Origin: Coenobita brevimanus
Taxonomy: Eukaryota > Arthropoda > Malacostraca > Decapoda > Coenobitidae
Direction: 5' to 3'
DNA length: 64,000 nt
Assembly (NCBI GenBank): GCA_032717465.1
Contig: CM064664.1
Span: forward strand, 3,914,634-3,978,633
How positions within the stretch are numbered: the stretch's first letter is position 1; the number at the start of each line of letters is the position of its first letter. Made by a program: the position numbers and the translations under genes. Shown piece after piece: positions 31,611 through 42,119 of this stretch. Under the pieces are notes generated by a model. It searched no databases. It saw only the letters and a list, made by a program, of their open reading frames with translations, and was not told where the DNA came from.

Positions 31611-32379
31611 TTAACCTGTCACGTCCCGAGCTATTTCGCACCTCCGACACCCCCCAATCCCGAGGTATTTTCGAAAAACATTTTTTTTGGCTAAAACCTC
31701 CGCTTTTGGTGAGAAAGATCGAAATTTCATAGAGAAATCACTCACCTGAGGTTTAAAATACTCAGTCCATGTAGCAGTACTTCCTTACTTGACTGGGTTT
31801 TCTAACAGGCTGGCACCAAAGAAAACGAGTTCTATGGGAGGGTAACTATTTCACACCACTCATAAACGGTATTTATTTATTTACTTGGTACGAATTTATA
31901 TGTAGTACAAGAGTATATTAGTTTTCAAACAGTAATATAGGCATTATAAGCATTGTTTCACTGACTAGCTCATCACCATACCTGATCTTCTGTTGCTACA
32001 TTACCTGATCATTATTTCTGACTGTTTCTTCCTCTAATGCTATGTAAACTTTGTCCTCCACATTGTCATCAATTGGGGAATCACTCTGGCCCTGAATGTC
32101 TTTATTGGCCAGGTCACTGGAAACAGGTGAATTGCCAAGACAATGGCATGTGGGGGGGGTAGGGGGAGGTTATGCAGTGTAAGGCAATGTCCTTGCTTGG
32201 CATCTTGTAGAGGAATAGAGGAAGGTGTCCCGTGTATACTTACGAAAAATCACAAGCGAAAATTGAAAACTGTGCAAATTAGGGACCTTGCAACTGCACA
32301 ACGTACCAGTACGTCCTCGGGACTGACAAATGAAAAATGTTGCAATGTACCCATACGTTGACGGGACACGGCGGGTTAA
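31611..32379 (-). mobile_element. piggyBac-derived MITE, copy D
   Basis: TTAA at 31611-31614 and 32376-32379. The left end is the family's right-end type (CCTGTCACGTCCCGAG, then CCCCCCAATCCCGAGG). The right end is the complement of TTAACCCGCCGTGTCCCGTC. It sits ten bases from the inner Gypsy, in the outer env. The interior lost the stretch with the transposase start codon that sister copies keep around CTGAATTTCGTACC. Confidence 0.85.
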
Positions 32380-33384
32380 TGCAAGTTTGAATGGGGTTAA
32401 TGCTTTATTGTTTCCTACTCATGTTTTAAGCAGTGCTCTTGACGTAGCTGTAGTGAAGCATGGACTTACGCCAATTTTTGGTATAAATCAGCTGGAGTAT
32501 TATTATCCACTATTTGAGGCCCAGTTGACCCATGATGGCATCCTGATATTGGTACCTACGAGATATGCTATAACATACCCTGTATGGCAGTTCATTCCTT
32601 TCCCTTTTGCTACTACTGACAACACACTTGTCATTTTGAAGGAAGGTCCAGAAATGTTAGTTGTGTCTGAGGACAAAAGGTATATAGCAGAAACGACTGT
32701 GGATGAGTTTGAGAAGTGTAAGGCTTCCTTTCTCGATCTCCATGTCCTGCTTTTCATTTTGTCTTTTTACCATCAGATGTAGAGAAGTTTAAGATGGCCT
32801 TGTTGGACACAAACACTTCCTCTGCACTGCAACAATGCACTTTCCAATCCATCAAACTGAAGTCAGTTTTCCATGCTCATGTACATGCGAAACTACTTCT
32901 TTCCGGAGACAGAGGACGTAACACTGACCTGTGCATCACAACACCAGTTCCTTAAGCTAGTTGGATATTATGTTGCATCCAATTTTTGTGAGCTGCACAG
33001 TAAAGAGAAGGTAATTTTACCTTACAAGCAACCTCTAGCTTTGTCAGTGAATTTCTCATCCCAGTTATGACCCTTTCTACCTTCATTCAGTATTTCTATG
33101 TTGAATGTAAACAGGCTGTCTCGTGTGTTGAATTGAACTGGGTTTGTTACCTGAACAAGACTAATTTAAAACCGTATATACTGTCCTACCTTCCTTCATA
33201 TCATTCTCCTTCCTATTTTGGTCCTGGCGTTGGTCTTCTACTTCTTGTGGTCTTATCCTGTGTTTGTGTTTGGGGCTATTATCTGAAAGGCATTCAAGGG
33301 GGAAACCCACTAAAACCACAGGTCCATTTCCGCAGATTACAAGTGGATCTGCCTGAGGAGTTAGCTACCCTACACATTGCTTAG
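32380..33384 (+). pseudogene. env: Envelope/F-like gene, 3' part, outer Gypsy
   Basis: Continuation of the env interrupted at 21765. The 32380-32782 portion has the ectodomain pattern seen in F-like proteins (FGINQLEYYYPLFEAQL; VWQFIPFPFAT). Further pieces lie in other frames at 32873-33070 and 33067-33384. The last contains Cys residues and a transmembrane helix (GVGLLLLVVLSCVCVWGYYL) near residue 60, followed by a short cytoplasmic tail. Frameshifts and stops divide it. The env flanks of the two inserts read in a compatible frame. Confidence 0.75.
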
Positions 33385-33409
33385 GCTACCCGGTATTTAG
33401 GACTGCATT

Positions 33410-33431
33410 GTCGAGGGGGACATCAAAAAGG
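33410..33431 (+). promoter_or_regulatory. Polypurine tract, outer Gypsy
   Basis: The purine-rich GAGGGGGACATCAAAAAGG lies directly upstream of the 3' LTR start TGTGGCT, the expected place for the plus-strand primer. Confidence 0.6.
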
Positions 33432-33905
33432 TGTGGCTGAGCAATGTTCTCGTTCTGGCATCACTTCCACAATGAGTTATGTTTCACACTGCTATACATA
33501 TTATATACATAGATGCATTTATTCATGTTTAACGGATATGTATTGTAGTGCTGAGATGAATAACCAAATTCATCCTCACTGTTGAGTGTGGTGGGAGAGA
33601 GAGAGACCAGACATACTAAGGCTAGCACTTTTGGACTTAAACAGGGAGATTGAAGGAGGAGTGAGGGAAGGGAATAAATTCTGTATACATCTCAGTCTTG
33701 GGGAAATATATATGTGTTAATACTACATATACAGTTAATACTACCTTATTGAGATGTATTGATATCCATGGTAGAGTTTTAATTTAAAAACCTACTCGAG
33801 TATATATCTCCATATGTCTGAGAGATAGTGGCATCTAATTTTGCTGACCTGTGCTGGTTCTCTGGGCTGGGGAGCGAGGCAGTCAGATACATTCTACTTC
33901 TCACC
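33432..33905 (+). repeat. 3' LTR of outer Gypsy, truncated
   Basis: Matches 800-1280 with many substitutions, then the match ends around 33905 where the 5' LTR continues for about 200 more bases. The missing U5-side end means no flanking duplication can be tested. Divergence well above that of the inner LTR pair supports an older insertion. Confidence 0.8.
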
Positions 33906-34650
33906 TTGAAAGATGACAGTAAACTGAATGATGTGGTGTATTATTGGCAGGGAAGGGTTGACAGTGTCAGCGTCGTGACAGCTGCTAAGTTATATGCTAT
34001 GAAATGATTGGCAGGAAATCTAGACAATACATAATAAATTAGTTAGTTTCAGGTGAATGTAAATATCACTTAGGCTTCTCCTTCCCTTTCTTATATTTTT
34101 ATTACGAGAATAGGTCATACAGCGTATTTCAAGGGGAAAGAAATAGGGGAAAATTAGTGAACGAGTGCATGTGGGGTGTTGCCAGGTGATAATTAGTCCA
34201 TTCCAGATGTATGGCAGTATCAATTACCTTTTCTCTTTTATATATTATTTTGTATAAGAATAGGGCATAGGGCACATTTCAATGGATAAAATAAGTGGAA
34301 AAATCCGTCCAGCATTTGCATAGCCCAGCGCAGCTGGGCAGGCGGGGGGAGAGGGTAATGGAGGGGAGATAAGGAGGGGAGTCAAGGACAGGGTAGAAAT
34401 GCCTAAATTGACAACAGTGGATGGGAGTACATATGACATTAGCAGAACTGAGTATAGCTGGACACTGGTAGTACTGATAGATGATACAAGCCCTGGCAAA
34501 TTCAAAATAACACAGAATCACAAAAGTGATGCCCCGCGATATCTTGCTCCCGAGCATCACGCAAGTGACGCCCCACGGTTAAGGGGTTAAACAACTACAC
34601 ACCCTTACATTCACAGTGGGAAGGGAACGAGGAGGACGAGATAGCCAGAC
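33906..34650. other. Unassigned, with short duplicated block
   Basis: Two related blocks of about 70 bases start near 34075 and 34232 (CCTT...CTTTT(C/A)TTATAT, AAGAATAGG(T/G)CATA). A GGTTAAGGGGTTAA near 34578 resembles a TTAA-type element end. No gene is supported. Confidence 0.35.
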
Positions 34651-34689
34651 CTAGCAGAGACCACCTGCTTTAACTGGCAGTTAGTCCTG

Positions 34690-36820
34690 AAGGGTTGGAA
34701 GCTGCTTGTGCAAGTCTTATCCATCAAAATTTCCATGGAACACTTGGACAGATCATTACCAGGATGCCAGAACATAGAACAATGATGGGTCTTAATGGTG
34801 AAGGAATCCATGGAAGTCCAGTTCCCCCCTATCTGGCTTACGGTGGTGCAAGCGAGAGCAGGGCCTTTAACATCCAATACCACAGCCATCACAGACACCT
34901 ACAGTGGTGAGGTAATTGCCGTACTTTCCACTGCAGAAAATGGCATTGGACAACTAATGGTTTCAGAGGACAACACTACCAGCATTGATGGTGATGCTTT
35001 CCTTTTCCTGGGCCAAGTGGGAATTACACAACCACGACATTTGGAAGGGGACAGTGTTCTCAGAGTAGTCATTGTCACCAGCCTACTTCCTGCCATGCCT
35101 GGAGGAATGGAGTGACTCTTACATAGTTCCTCATAGTGTCATGCCTACTCAGTTCCCAGTGTAAGCGAAGAACGGTGAAACTGTCATCTAATTACTCAGG
35201 TTCTATACTGGTACTCGCGTCTCAGTTTCAACAATAGTTTAAATGACTTTCTGTTAATCTCCATTGCAGACAGTGACAAACTGCATTAATGTGAGAAACA
35301 TGGCGTTCATCACGAAGGAGTGATTGGCAAGGGAAGCAATCATCTGGGAGGTTCCCTTTTCTCCTAACCAGCCCCTGGATGCATACGTAGAGGAGGCATA
35401 TACTTGCCTCCCACGTGCCATACACCTCCTGCTCTCTGCTCTAACCTTTCTCATGCTGCAGAGATCGTCTTCTCCTCATCACTACTAGCTCTCCAAGTGT
35501 ACCAGACTGGACGACAAGGCACAAGCCTCATCACTGAACACATTCATCATGATAAAACGGCACAAGGGCCCCTACTCTTTAAAAGTTAATGCTAGCAAAA
35601 GAGTGTCACAAAACAAGCACTGATCTAGAAGGGTTACTTACTCACCAGTCAACATGTTGGCCTATCGGTCTTTGCCTAGCTCATCGTGTCTTCATCAGAC
35701 TAACAAAGGTGCTGGTGCATCATATGGTGACAGAGGGGATCACTGTATTAAAGTATCTCAAAGACTGGCTTCTTGCAGCAGCCACCAAGGAGGAGTGTCC
35801 AGAAAATTCAAGCCAAGTAATTAAGTCATCTGAGGAGGTCGACTTCAAAATCAGTAGGGAAAATCTTTGTTGAACCTTGTGAAGCAAGTAATCTGGTTAG
35901 GTTTGGAGTAGAACACCGGGTAAGTGTGAGTTCGTTTTTCCCTAGACAGTGCATGTTGCCTTCGGGAAAATTGTTTAGGACAGTTCATGCCAACCTGAAG
36001 TCATGATGACATGGGGAGCCACTGCTGTGGGCACTGAACTTCGCAAGTTGTGCCACTACCACCTACCACAGAAGGTAATGATGATCCCAGGAGAAAGAAT
36101 GTTGCACAGGAGACATGCTCCATCCAGTCCCTGCCAGCCTCAGGAGGCTACTTTGATGATGGATGGTGCCAGACTCCTACGATTATAACCAATGCCTAAG
36201 ACTTGGGAGGGCATTCTGTCATGAGTGGGGCACCAACAACTGGGGACTTGGACAAAGACTGTGTCAAGCGCATAAACATCAGAGAAGAAGGGGTAATGCA
36301 AAGGCACAACCAACTGGCAGTGCATTGCATGAAATAGTATGGCATGTCAAGGTCTGAGCCCTTCCTGCCAAAGACAGAACAAATTCAGTGGCTAACTTAC
36401 CATTGCTGTTGGTACCTGTTGGCTCAGAAGTTTCTGGGGAGAAGAACCAGAGGGCCAATGCACATTCCTGGTTTAAGTTAGCCTCAGTTGAATGGACTGT
36501 CTGGTTATATTGAACTCATTGGTTCTCAGATATGGCCACATGCAGGTGAACCTCTTTTTCACCAAAGACACTGTTCCACCTATCCAAGGTGCATTGTATG
36601 CCGACAAGTGGCCCAAATGCGATAGAGGAGGACTGGATGAAGCCGACACTCACATACCTGTTTCCCTCACCTGCAACCAAAGTTCTCCTAACCGTAGTTA
36701 GCGATTTCAGCCTTGATTGTGAGAAAACTGGTCCTAGTACCAGAGCGCTGCAAAGGGTAAGCCCCAACCCATTGCCTCTGGGGACAGAGTGCCTCACCAA
36801 CCCCTAACAGAGAAGCTCCG
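34690..36820 (+). pseudogene. DIRS-like reverse transcriptase/RNase H remnant
   Basis: Decayed coding pieces in changing frames. The clearest is 35690-35873: TKVLVHHMVTEGITVLKYLKDWLLAA resembles the DIRS RT catalytic region, where the box is normally YLDDWL; here Asp has become Lys. VKQVIWLGLE follows near 35885. At 36540-36810, GHMQVNLFFTKDT and then TYLFPSPATKVLLTVVSDF match the end of the DIRS RNase H region, where DLFAT and YxFPPP are usual. The upstream frame 34795-35115 may be its ORF1. Many stops make it dead. The assignment rests on recalled motif patterns. Confidence 0.55.
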
Positions 36821-36997
36821 AGCAACATTGATTTTTTTATGCATGATATTTCTCTAGTGGGTTCTGTCCTCTGCCGAATATCGTGGAGGATATACTCTGA
36901 ATATTGTGGGCCTCCTCCACCAATCCCTCTGGACTGCTTTCCTCGGTTTCTGAGCGGAATAGAGAGGCCCTTTAATGGCAGAGTCCCAAGTCCCATC

Positions 36998-37570
36998 ATA
37001 ACCTCCACCAAGGAGATTATGTTTTACCCTGCATTGGTTTGTTTGTTTGTCTGTCTGTCTGCCTGTCTGTTAGCAGGATTATTCTAAAAGTTATGAATAG
37101 ATTTTGACGAAATATTGTGGAAGTGTGTGCCATGGGCGAAAGATTACATGATTAAATTTTTGGATAGATACAGAGCCAGAGTATCCCTTACAAAATCCTC
37201 CAAAGTTCTCAATGAATTTCAACGAAATTTTGTGGAAAGGTACGCCAAGGACCAAGAAAGATTTGATTAAATTTGGGGTCGTATCCAGATCCTGTATCCA
37301 CGGCTCTGGCTCCGGGATTACTCAGAAACTTGTGAACGGATTATGGTGAAATTTAGTGAAAGGGTGGGCCATTGGCCAAGGAAGAAATTGTGGAATTAGG
37401 GGCGGCCGAATCCGGAGTATCCCGCACAACATCTCCAAAAGTTTTCAATGATTTTCAGTGAAATTTGTGGAAAAGTGGGCCATGCCAAGAAAGAACTGAT
37501 TAAACTTTGTGGTGGATTCGGATCCGGATCCTATATCCACGGATCCGGATCCGGATCCTTTTTAATGGCA
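36998..37570. repeat. Dispersed repeat with internal 115-bp periodicity
   Basis: Begins AAGGAGATTATGTTTTACCC with a TTTG/TCTG run, then repeats a unit three or four times: ACGAAATxTTGTGGAA, GGCCA(T/A)GG-like sequence, AAGAxxxGATTAAA, and a GGATCC-rich join. It interrupts the DIRS-like element between RNase H and recombinase. The terminal GGATCCGGATCC stretch (37515-37560) is strikingly self-complementary. I recognise the type as a common invertebrate interspersed repeat but cannot name it. Confidence 0.5.
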
Positions 37571-37689
37571 ATGGCAGTGGTTAAGTATGTGCTCTGTTGC
37601 TTTCTAGTTTCTATCGAGTTTGGTGCAGACGAAAGGCAGGGTGGGGACTGTCTTAATTTATACTGTTCCCAGGATGCACTATTTTTGCA

Positions 37690-38130
37690 CAGGATGGCTT
37701 GGCGGTGTCCCTAGTGCTATCTCCAAGGACGCTTGCAAAAAACGAGAAAGAAGACTTCAGGCTTGCTCCTTTCACAATCCCAGCTTGTAGGATACATACT
37801 GTCCACCATCATCTATTCCCAGTAGCAGTGCTTAAGCAGTGCCTGGAAGTTTCAGTAGGCGCAGACTCGAGAGAGACATTGTTCTGTGCAGATTCGGGTG
37901 CCCCCTTTTTCAGTGAGGGCACTCTATGCTTAGCAGAGAGTGTACTAGTAGACTCTACTATCACCCGTGAAATAATAGCAGAAGCAGACTTGGTAAATGA
38001 TCCGTGAACACACAGCCTTCAGGGAATTGCAGCATCCCTGGCATTTCTTCATAACACACTCACTCTCACTTACACAGAGAGGTGGCCAGTGAAGTTCAGC
38101 ATCGTCCTTCATTATAACATACATAAATCA
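37690..38130 (+). pseudogene. Tyrosine recombinase C-terminal remnant (DIRS-like)
   Basis: The frame 37699-38007 reads CADSGAPFFSEGTLCLAESVLVD and then HSLQGIAASLAFLHNT just after a stop. This is the DIRS recombinase arrangement, in which an HxxRKxAASLAF box precedes a GxW and final Tyr. Here the catalytic Arg of the box is Gly and the terminal GW...Y is unclear, so it is inactive. Its position downstream of RT/RNase H fits a DIRS-like element. Confidence 0.5.
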
Positions 38131-39900
38131 CGCCCTGGGGGATCCCCCATGCACAGAAGTAAGCGTCTTCCCAAGCAATAACCAATAGAAATAACACTGC
38201 GCTCCATACCCTCACGGAAATGACGCTTACGCTTTCTCTTGCTGTCATGCTACTCCATACCAGTTAGGAGACGCCTGTGCAATGTGCTTCAACTCACCAC
38301 TGGATAAGGAGGGCAGCAGGCGTCCAGTCATCACCAGAGGGAGTGCGGTACAGCTCCCTTGTGCTCTCTATCACAAGATAATTTCTCTGGTTTGTTTGTA
38401 ATCTTGGGAGACAAAGAAAAAACAATTAAATCAGTGCAAACGAATTACAGTGAAAAAAAAAAAAAAAACGCTTGATATGCGAAAAGGTGAAAATTAATTT
38501 GTGGCAACTGTATGTCTCTTGTGTGCTATGCGATCCATCAATATGATGACATGGCCCTTTGACCCCTAACCACGCACATGCCTTGTGTCAAATCAGGCAC
38601 TGAAAAATTTATCTCTTACACACGTTGTCCACATAAAAAAAAGGGAAACGGTGAAAAAAAAAATACAGTGAACATGTCAGATGAAATGAGCAATGCTATA
38701 CCTAGCCTGCGAGCTATAGTCCGTGATCCTCAGTGTATATGTTCCCCTCAAGCATTAAACTTTACAAAAAGGAAACTATGTTGTTTTATTACCTCTTTCC
38801 ATCCTTTTGGTATGGAGCTACTGTAACTAAATGCAAACTCCCCAGCCTTCTCATAACACCAGCTTTGAAGATGAATGTGAAAAGGTTCTTTGTGTCAGGG
38901 GCAAGGGGGGTGTTCACGTTTATCATGATTACCCACCCCACTTCACATCCTTCCCAAAGGTTATCTGGTGTTATGACAGTGATCTGTTTTGTCATACACC
39001 TGCACTGAGCAAACAAAGGACAGAGATGGGGTAAGAGGATAAGAGTATGGAGGGGATTGTACATGCTTTTGTTGGTTTTGTCAGTGTTTTTGCGAACATC
39101 CTCCTTGGCATAAATAGGGATTTCGTCTTCGGCTTCAAAGCCAGTATTTATAGAAGTGACAACAACTAGAAGAAAAAAGAAGAAAATGCAATTATTAATT
39201 TATTGTAGAAGTGCATTACATGGATATGAACCTTTACACTAATATACATTTGGGGGCCCTTTGAAATATTTCTTATTACACTTCCAATGCGATATATATT
39301 TTTTACAAACTATATGGTAGGTGGGCATGGCCACCATCCATTTCCTCCATGCAATACATCTTTTTGGTGACTCTACCCAAGTGACAAGCCAAATGGTTAC
39401 TTCTGATCTAGGGAAACATATACCATGATGGGTGGTAACTATTTAACCAAATCGATGCTTTCTGGTCTATTGGGTTTTGTACAAGAACCATAAGGGTTTC
39501 AGTCTGAGGGTTGTTTCGGGATCATTGCTCAAACGATGCCTCTCGGGCTTAACGAGGTTTGTCACCCTTGCCTTAAATGCCTGCACTTAGTATCCTGGCT
39601 CCAGACCCCTCTCTACTGATGAGGGAAGGAGTATTGCATGACAGATACATGAACTTTCCAAGTTGCTAAAAGGCTGATTGCCCTCACAGATATTGGCCCA
39701 AAGGATGATGAAGCTTGGTCTGCTGCTGGTCATCTTTGACGCTGCATGTGATGCAAGGCTTTCTCTGCTTACACCTCTTGCAGGTATAGTTACTTAAAAT
39801 ACACACGCACACATTCAGTGCACACATATACCTATTTGCATGTATGGTAATTCCTCCATGATAATCAGGTAATTTTCACTCACATATGAGTCGGTCTCAT
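38131..39900. other. Unassigned sequence
   Basis: No recognisable gene, RNA or repeat. A few homopolymer A runs (for example 38453-38468) and short open frames without motifs are present. It may include the 3' portion of the DIRS-like element. Confidence 0.35.
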
Positions 39901-40230
39901 ACTAAACCTTCTTGGACTCAACCAACATGTACATAATATCCCTTGTGAGACTATTCATTGGATCCTTTTCCCCCACTGGCCTGTTTCCTCAGAAGTTTTT
40001 TTTTTTCCCTCATGGTCCAGTTATCTGCCTCTTACCCACACCATTTTTTGCCACTAACCCATTATCTACATGGTACTTACACCTCCCCCTGAACTTATGT
40101 TTCCCTTATGCCAGATCAGTATCTGGACTAATGTTCGTCATGGACTTTTCTTCCTTCAGGGGTGAAATTCCTCAACTAATTAAGTTTCCACAGGAGACCT
40201 ATATTCCCATAGGTCAGTTTCCTTTCCATA

Positions 40231-40348
40231 GAATAATAGTAATGGTAATAGTAATATTAATACTAATACTAATTCCAATAATAATAATAATTATTATTAT
40301 TATTATTATTACTATTATTATTATTATTATTATTGTTATTATTATTAT

Positions 40349-40433
<85 letters not shown>

Positions 40434-40449
40434 AAATAATAATGATGAT
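40231..40449. repeat. ATT microsatellite
   Basis: About 200 bases of ATT/TTA triplets with rare interruptions. The open frame running through it is an artefact rich in Ile and Tyr. It adjoins the 3' end of the LINE fragment to its right. Confidence 0.95.
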
Positions 40450-41037
40450 CTATCTACCTATCTATTGCCAGACACCTTAGTCTCGTAGGGGTGGCCACAA
40501 ACAAATCGCCTCCATGTTGCCCTGTCCCCTGCCATTTCATTGCCCTTCTTCCAGCTCACACCCCCCTCTCTCATATACCTCTCCATCCCTCCATCTCATC
40601 CTTGACCTCCCCCTCCCTCTCCCCCCTCCACCTCACTCACATTCACTCTCCTCGTCAGTCTCTCGCTCCCCATCCTCTCCACATGTCCAAACCACGTCAG
40701 TGTGTTTCTCCTAAAGCTTCCAATCACATCCACATCCACAGCACAACGCGTTTTTCATTTCCTCATTTGTCAGTCTGTCTCTCCCTGTGACTCTGCCTGC
40801 TCCTCTCAAATAACTCATTTGCACTGCTCTCATTCTTGATTTCTGTCCATCCAACAAGGTCCAAGCTTCACTTCCATACGTTACAGTTGGTATCACAATA
40901 CTGTCATGTAGTAGCTTTTTCACGTCCATGCTCATTTCCCTGTTTCTTACCACTGTTTTCAAGGAACCAGCAACCATTCTTCCCTGTTTCACCCTTTCAA
41001 GCACTTCACCCTCAAAACTTCCATCCTTACTCATCAC
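40450..41037 (-). pseudogene. LINE 3' fragment
   Basis: The minus strand from 41037 reads the post-catalytic tail of a LINE RT: RMVAGSLKTVVRNREMSMDV, then IVIPTVTYGSEAWTL, then MRAVQMSYLRGAGRVTGRDRL. The same pattern is at 44380-44600 and 47740-47960 in the two LINEs below. The catalytic domain and all 5' sequence are absent. After the stop the 3' end runs into the ATT/TAGA repeats, consistent with a 5'-truncated insertion. Confidence 0.8.
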
Positions 41038-41059
41038 ACCACCCAGTTACTTAAACGTA

Positions 41060-41820
41060 ATAATAATGATAATAATAATAACTATAACATGGCAACATTT
41101 TCCAAAGAATATTTTGATAAAGCAAATTTTTCCATAGCCATTACCTACTAGAAGCCGAGCTACAAGGGGACCTTGAAGCCAAGATCACTGATATTGTGCA
41201 TGTCACCTTAGGCATTATAGTCAATTAGTCGACCAAGTTTGGTGGCTGTACCTTAAATCCTTCATAGAAAATCAGGTGGCATGCAGAATATAGGGAAGAG
41301 CTCGTTTTTTTTTTTTTTTTAACTCAGCCGATCTCAGAGAATAATCAACCATGTTGCACCATATTTCTTCCTGTACTGTGACTGCCTTCAGTCTATGTTT
41401 CAGTAAAATTATAGCTTCCTAGCTTAAGCGGTTCTTGAGATAGGATGGCTGAATCACTTTTCTGTGTTCGGGGTAAAATCCGGAAAACCGGTTGACGGAT
41501 TGCCGCCGTTTTTGGTAAAAAAAAAAGTGGAAGGCTCACTAAGTTGACGAAGCTACAAAACTCCAGCCCAAACAGAATTTGAAATATCGACTTTCTACTA
41601 AAATGATAATAATAATAATAATCACTAGAAAAATTTAACTTTCCACAGGGTTGTGGAAAGTCTTCATAAAAATCATTTGCCATCGGGATCTATCTTTATT
41701 ATATTATAAACTTACGTTCGCATTTAGGACTAATTACCCTAAAACCTAATACTTCACGGGCCAGTTCCAGCAACGGATCATTTATCCACGATCCTCTTCC
41801 CGACTGAACCAAAAATGAAC
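41060..41820. other. Unassigned sequence
   Basis: Short AAT-type microsatellites near 41060 and 41605 and a T-run near 41306. No gene or named repeat is supported. Confidence 0.4.
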
Positions 41821-41869
<49 letters not shown>

Positions 41870-42052
41870 GAGAGAGAGAGACTGACAGACAGACAGACAG
41901 AGACAGAGACAGTGACAGAGATAAACATACATATATATATATATATATAGATAGATAGATAGATGGATAGATGGATAGATATAGATAGATAGATATAGAT
42001 AGATAGATAGATAGATAAAGATGTAGATATATATATATAGATATCTAAATAA

Positions 42053-42095
<43 letters not shown>

Positions 42096-42110
42096 TTATT
42101 TATTTATTTA
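41821..42110. repeat. Microsatellite cluster
   Basis: Consecutive AT (41821-41866), AG and CAGA (41870-41915), AT, GATA/GATG (41950-42020), CT (about 42055-42091) and TTTA tracts. It lies immediately upstream of a LINE. Confidence 0.95.
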
Positions 42111-42119
42111 TTCATATGT

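Larger units (their letters stand above)
800..33905 (+). mobile_element. Old Ty3/Gypsy element with env, split by nested insertions
   Basis: The outermost element of a nested stack. Related sequences at 800-1280 and 33432-33905 are its LTRs. Between them the order gag, protease, reverse transcriptase, RNase H, integrase and env-like gene can be read on the plus strand, but only in pieces. The pieces are separated by a Tigger-like composite (3488-10699), a piggyBac (12869-16799), two MITEs (16933-19079), a minus-strand Gypsy (21766-31600) and another MITE (31611-32379). Stops, frameshifts and catalytic substitutions are spread through every gene, so it has long been inactive. Gene order with a third, envelope-like frame fits the errantivirus-like branch of Gypsy elements. 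Confidence 0.85.

Noticed and set aside
33432..33905. A complete 3' LTR with testable target duplication
   Set aside because: Similarity to the 5' LTR stops about 200 bases early, so the true end is lost.
34795..35115. A host protein-coding exon
   Set aside because: Without splice signals or a recognisable domain, and lying directly upstream of DIRS-like RT, it is more likely part of that element.
39912..40439. A 175-codon open frame
   Set aside because: Its second half is the translation of the ATT microsatellite (Ile and Tyr runs) and its first half has no motif.
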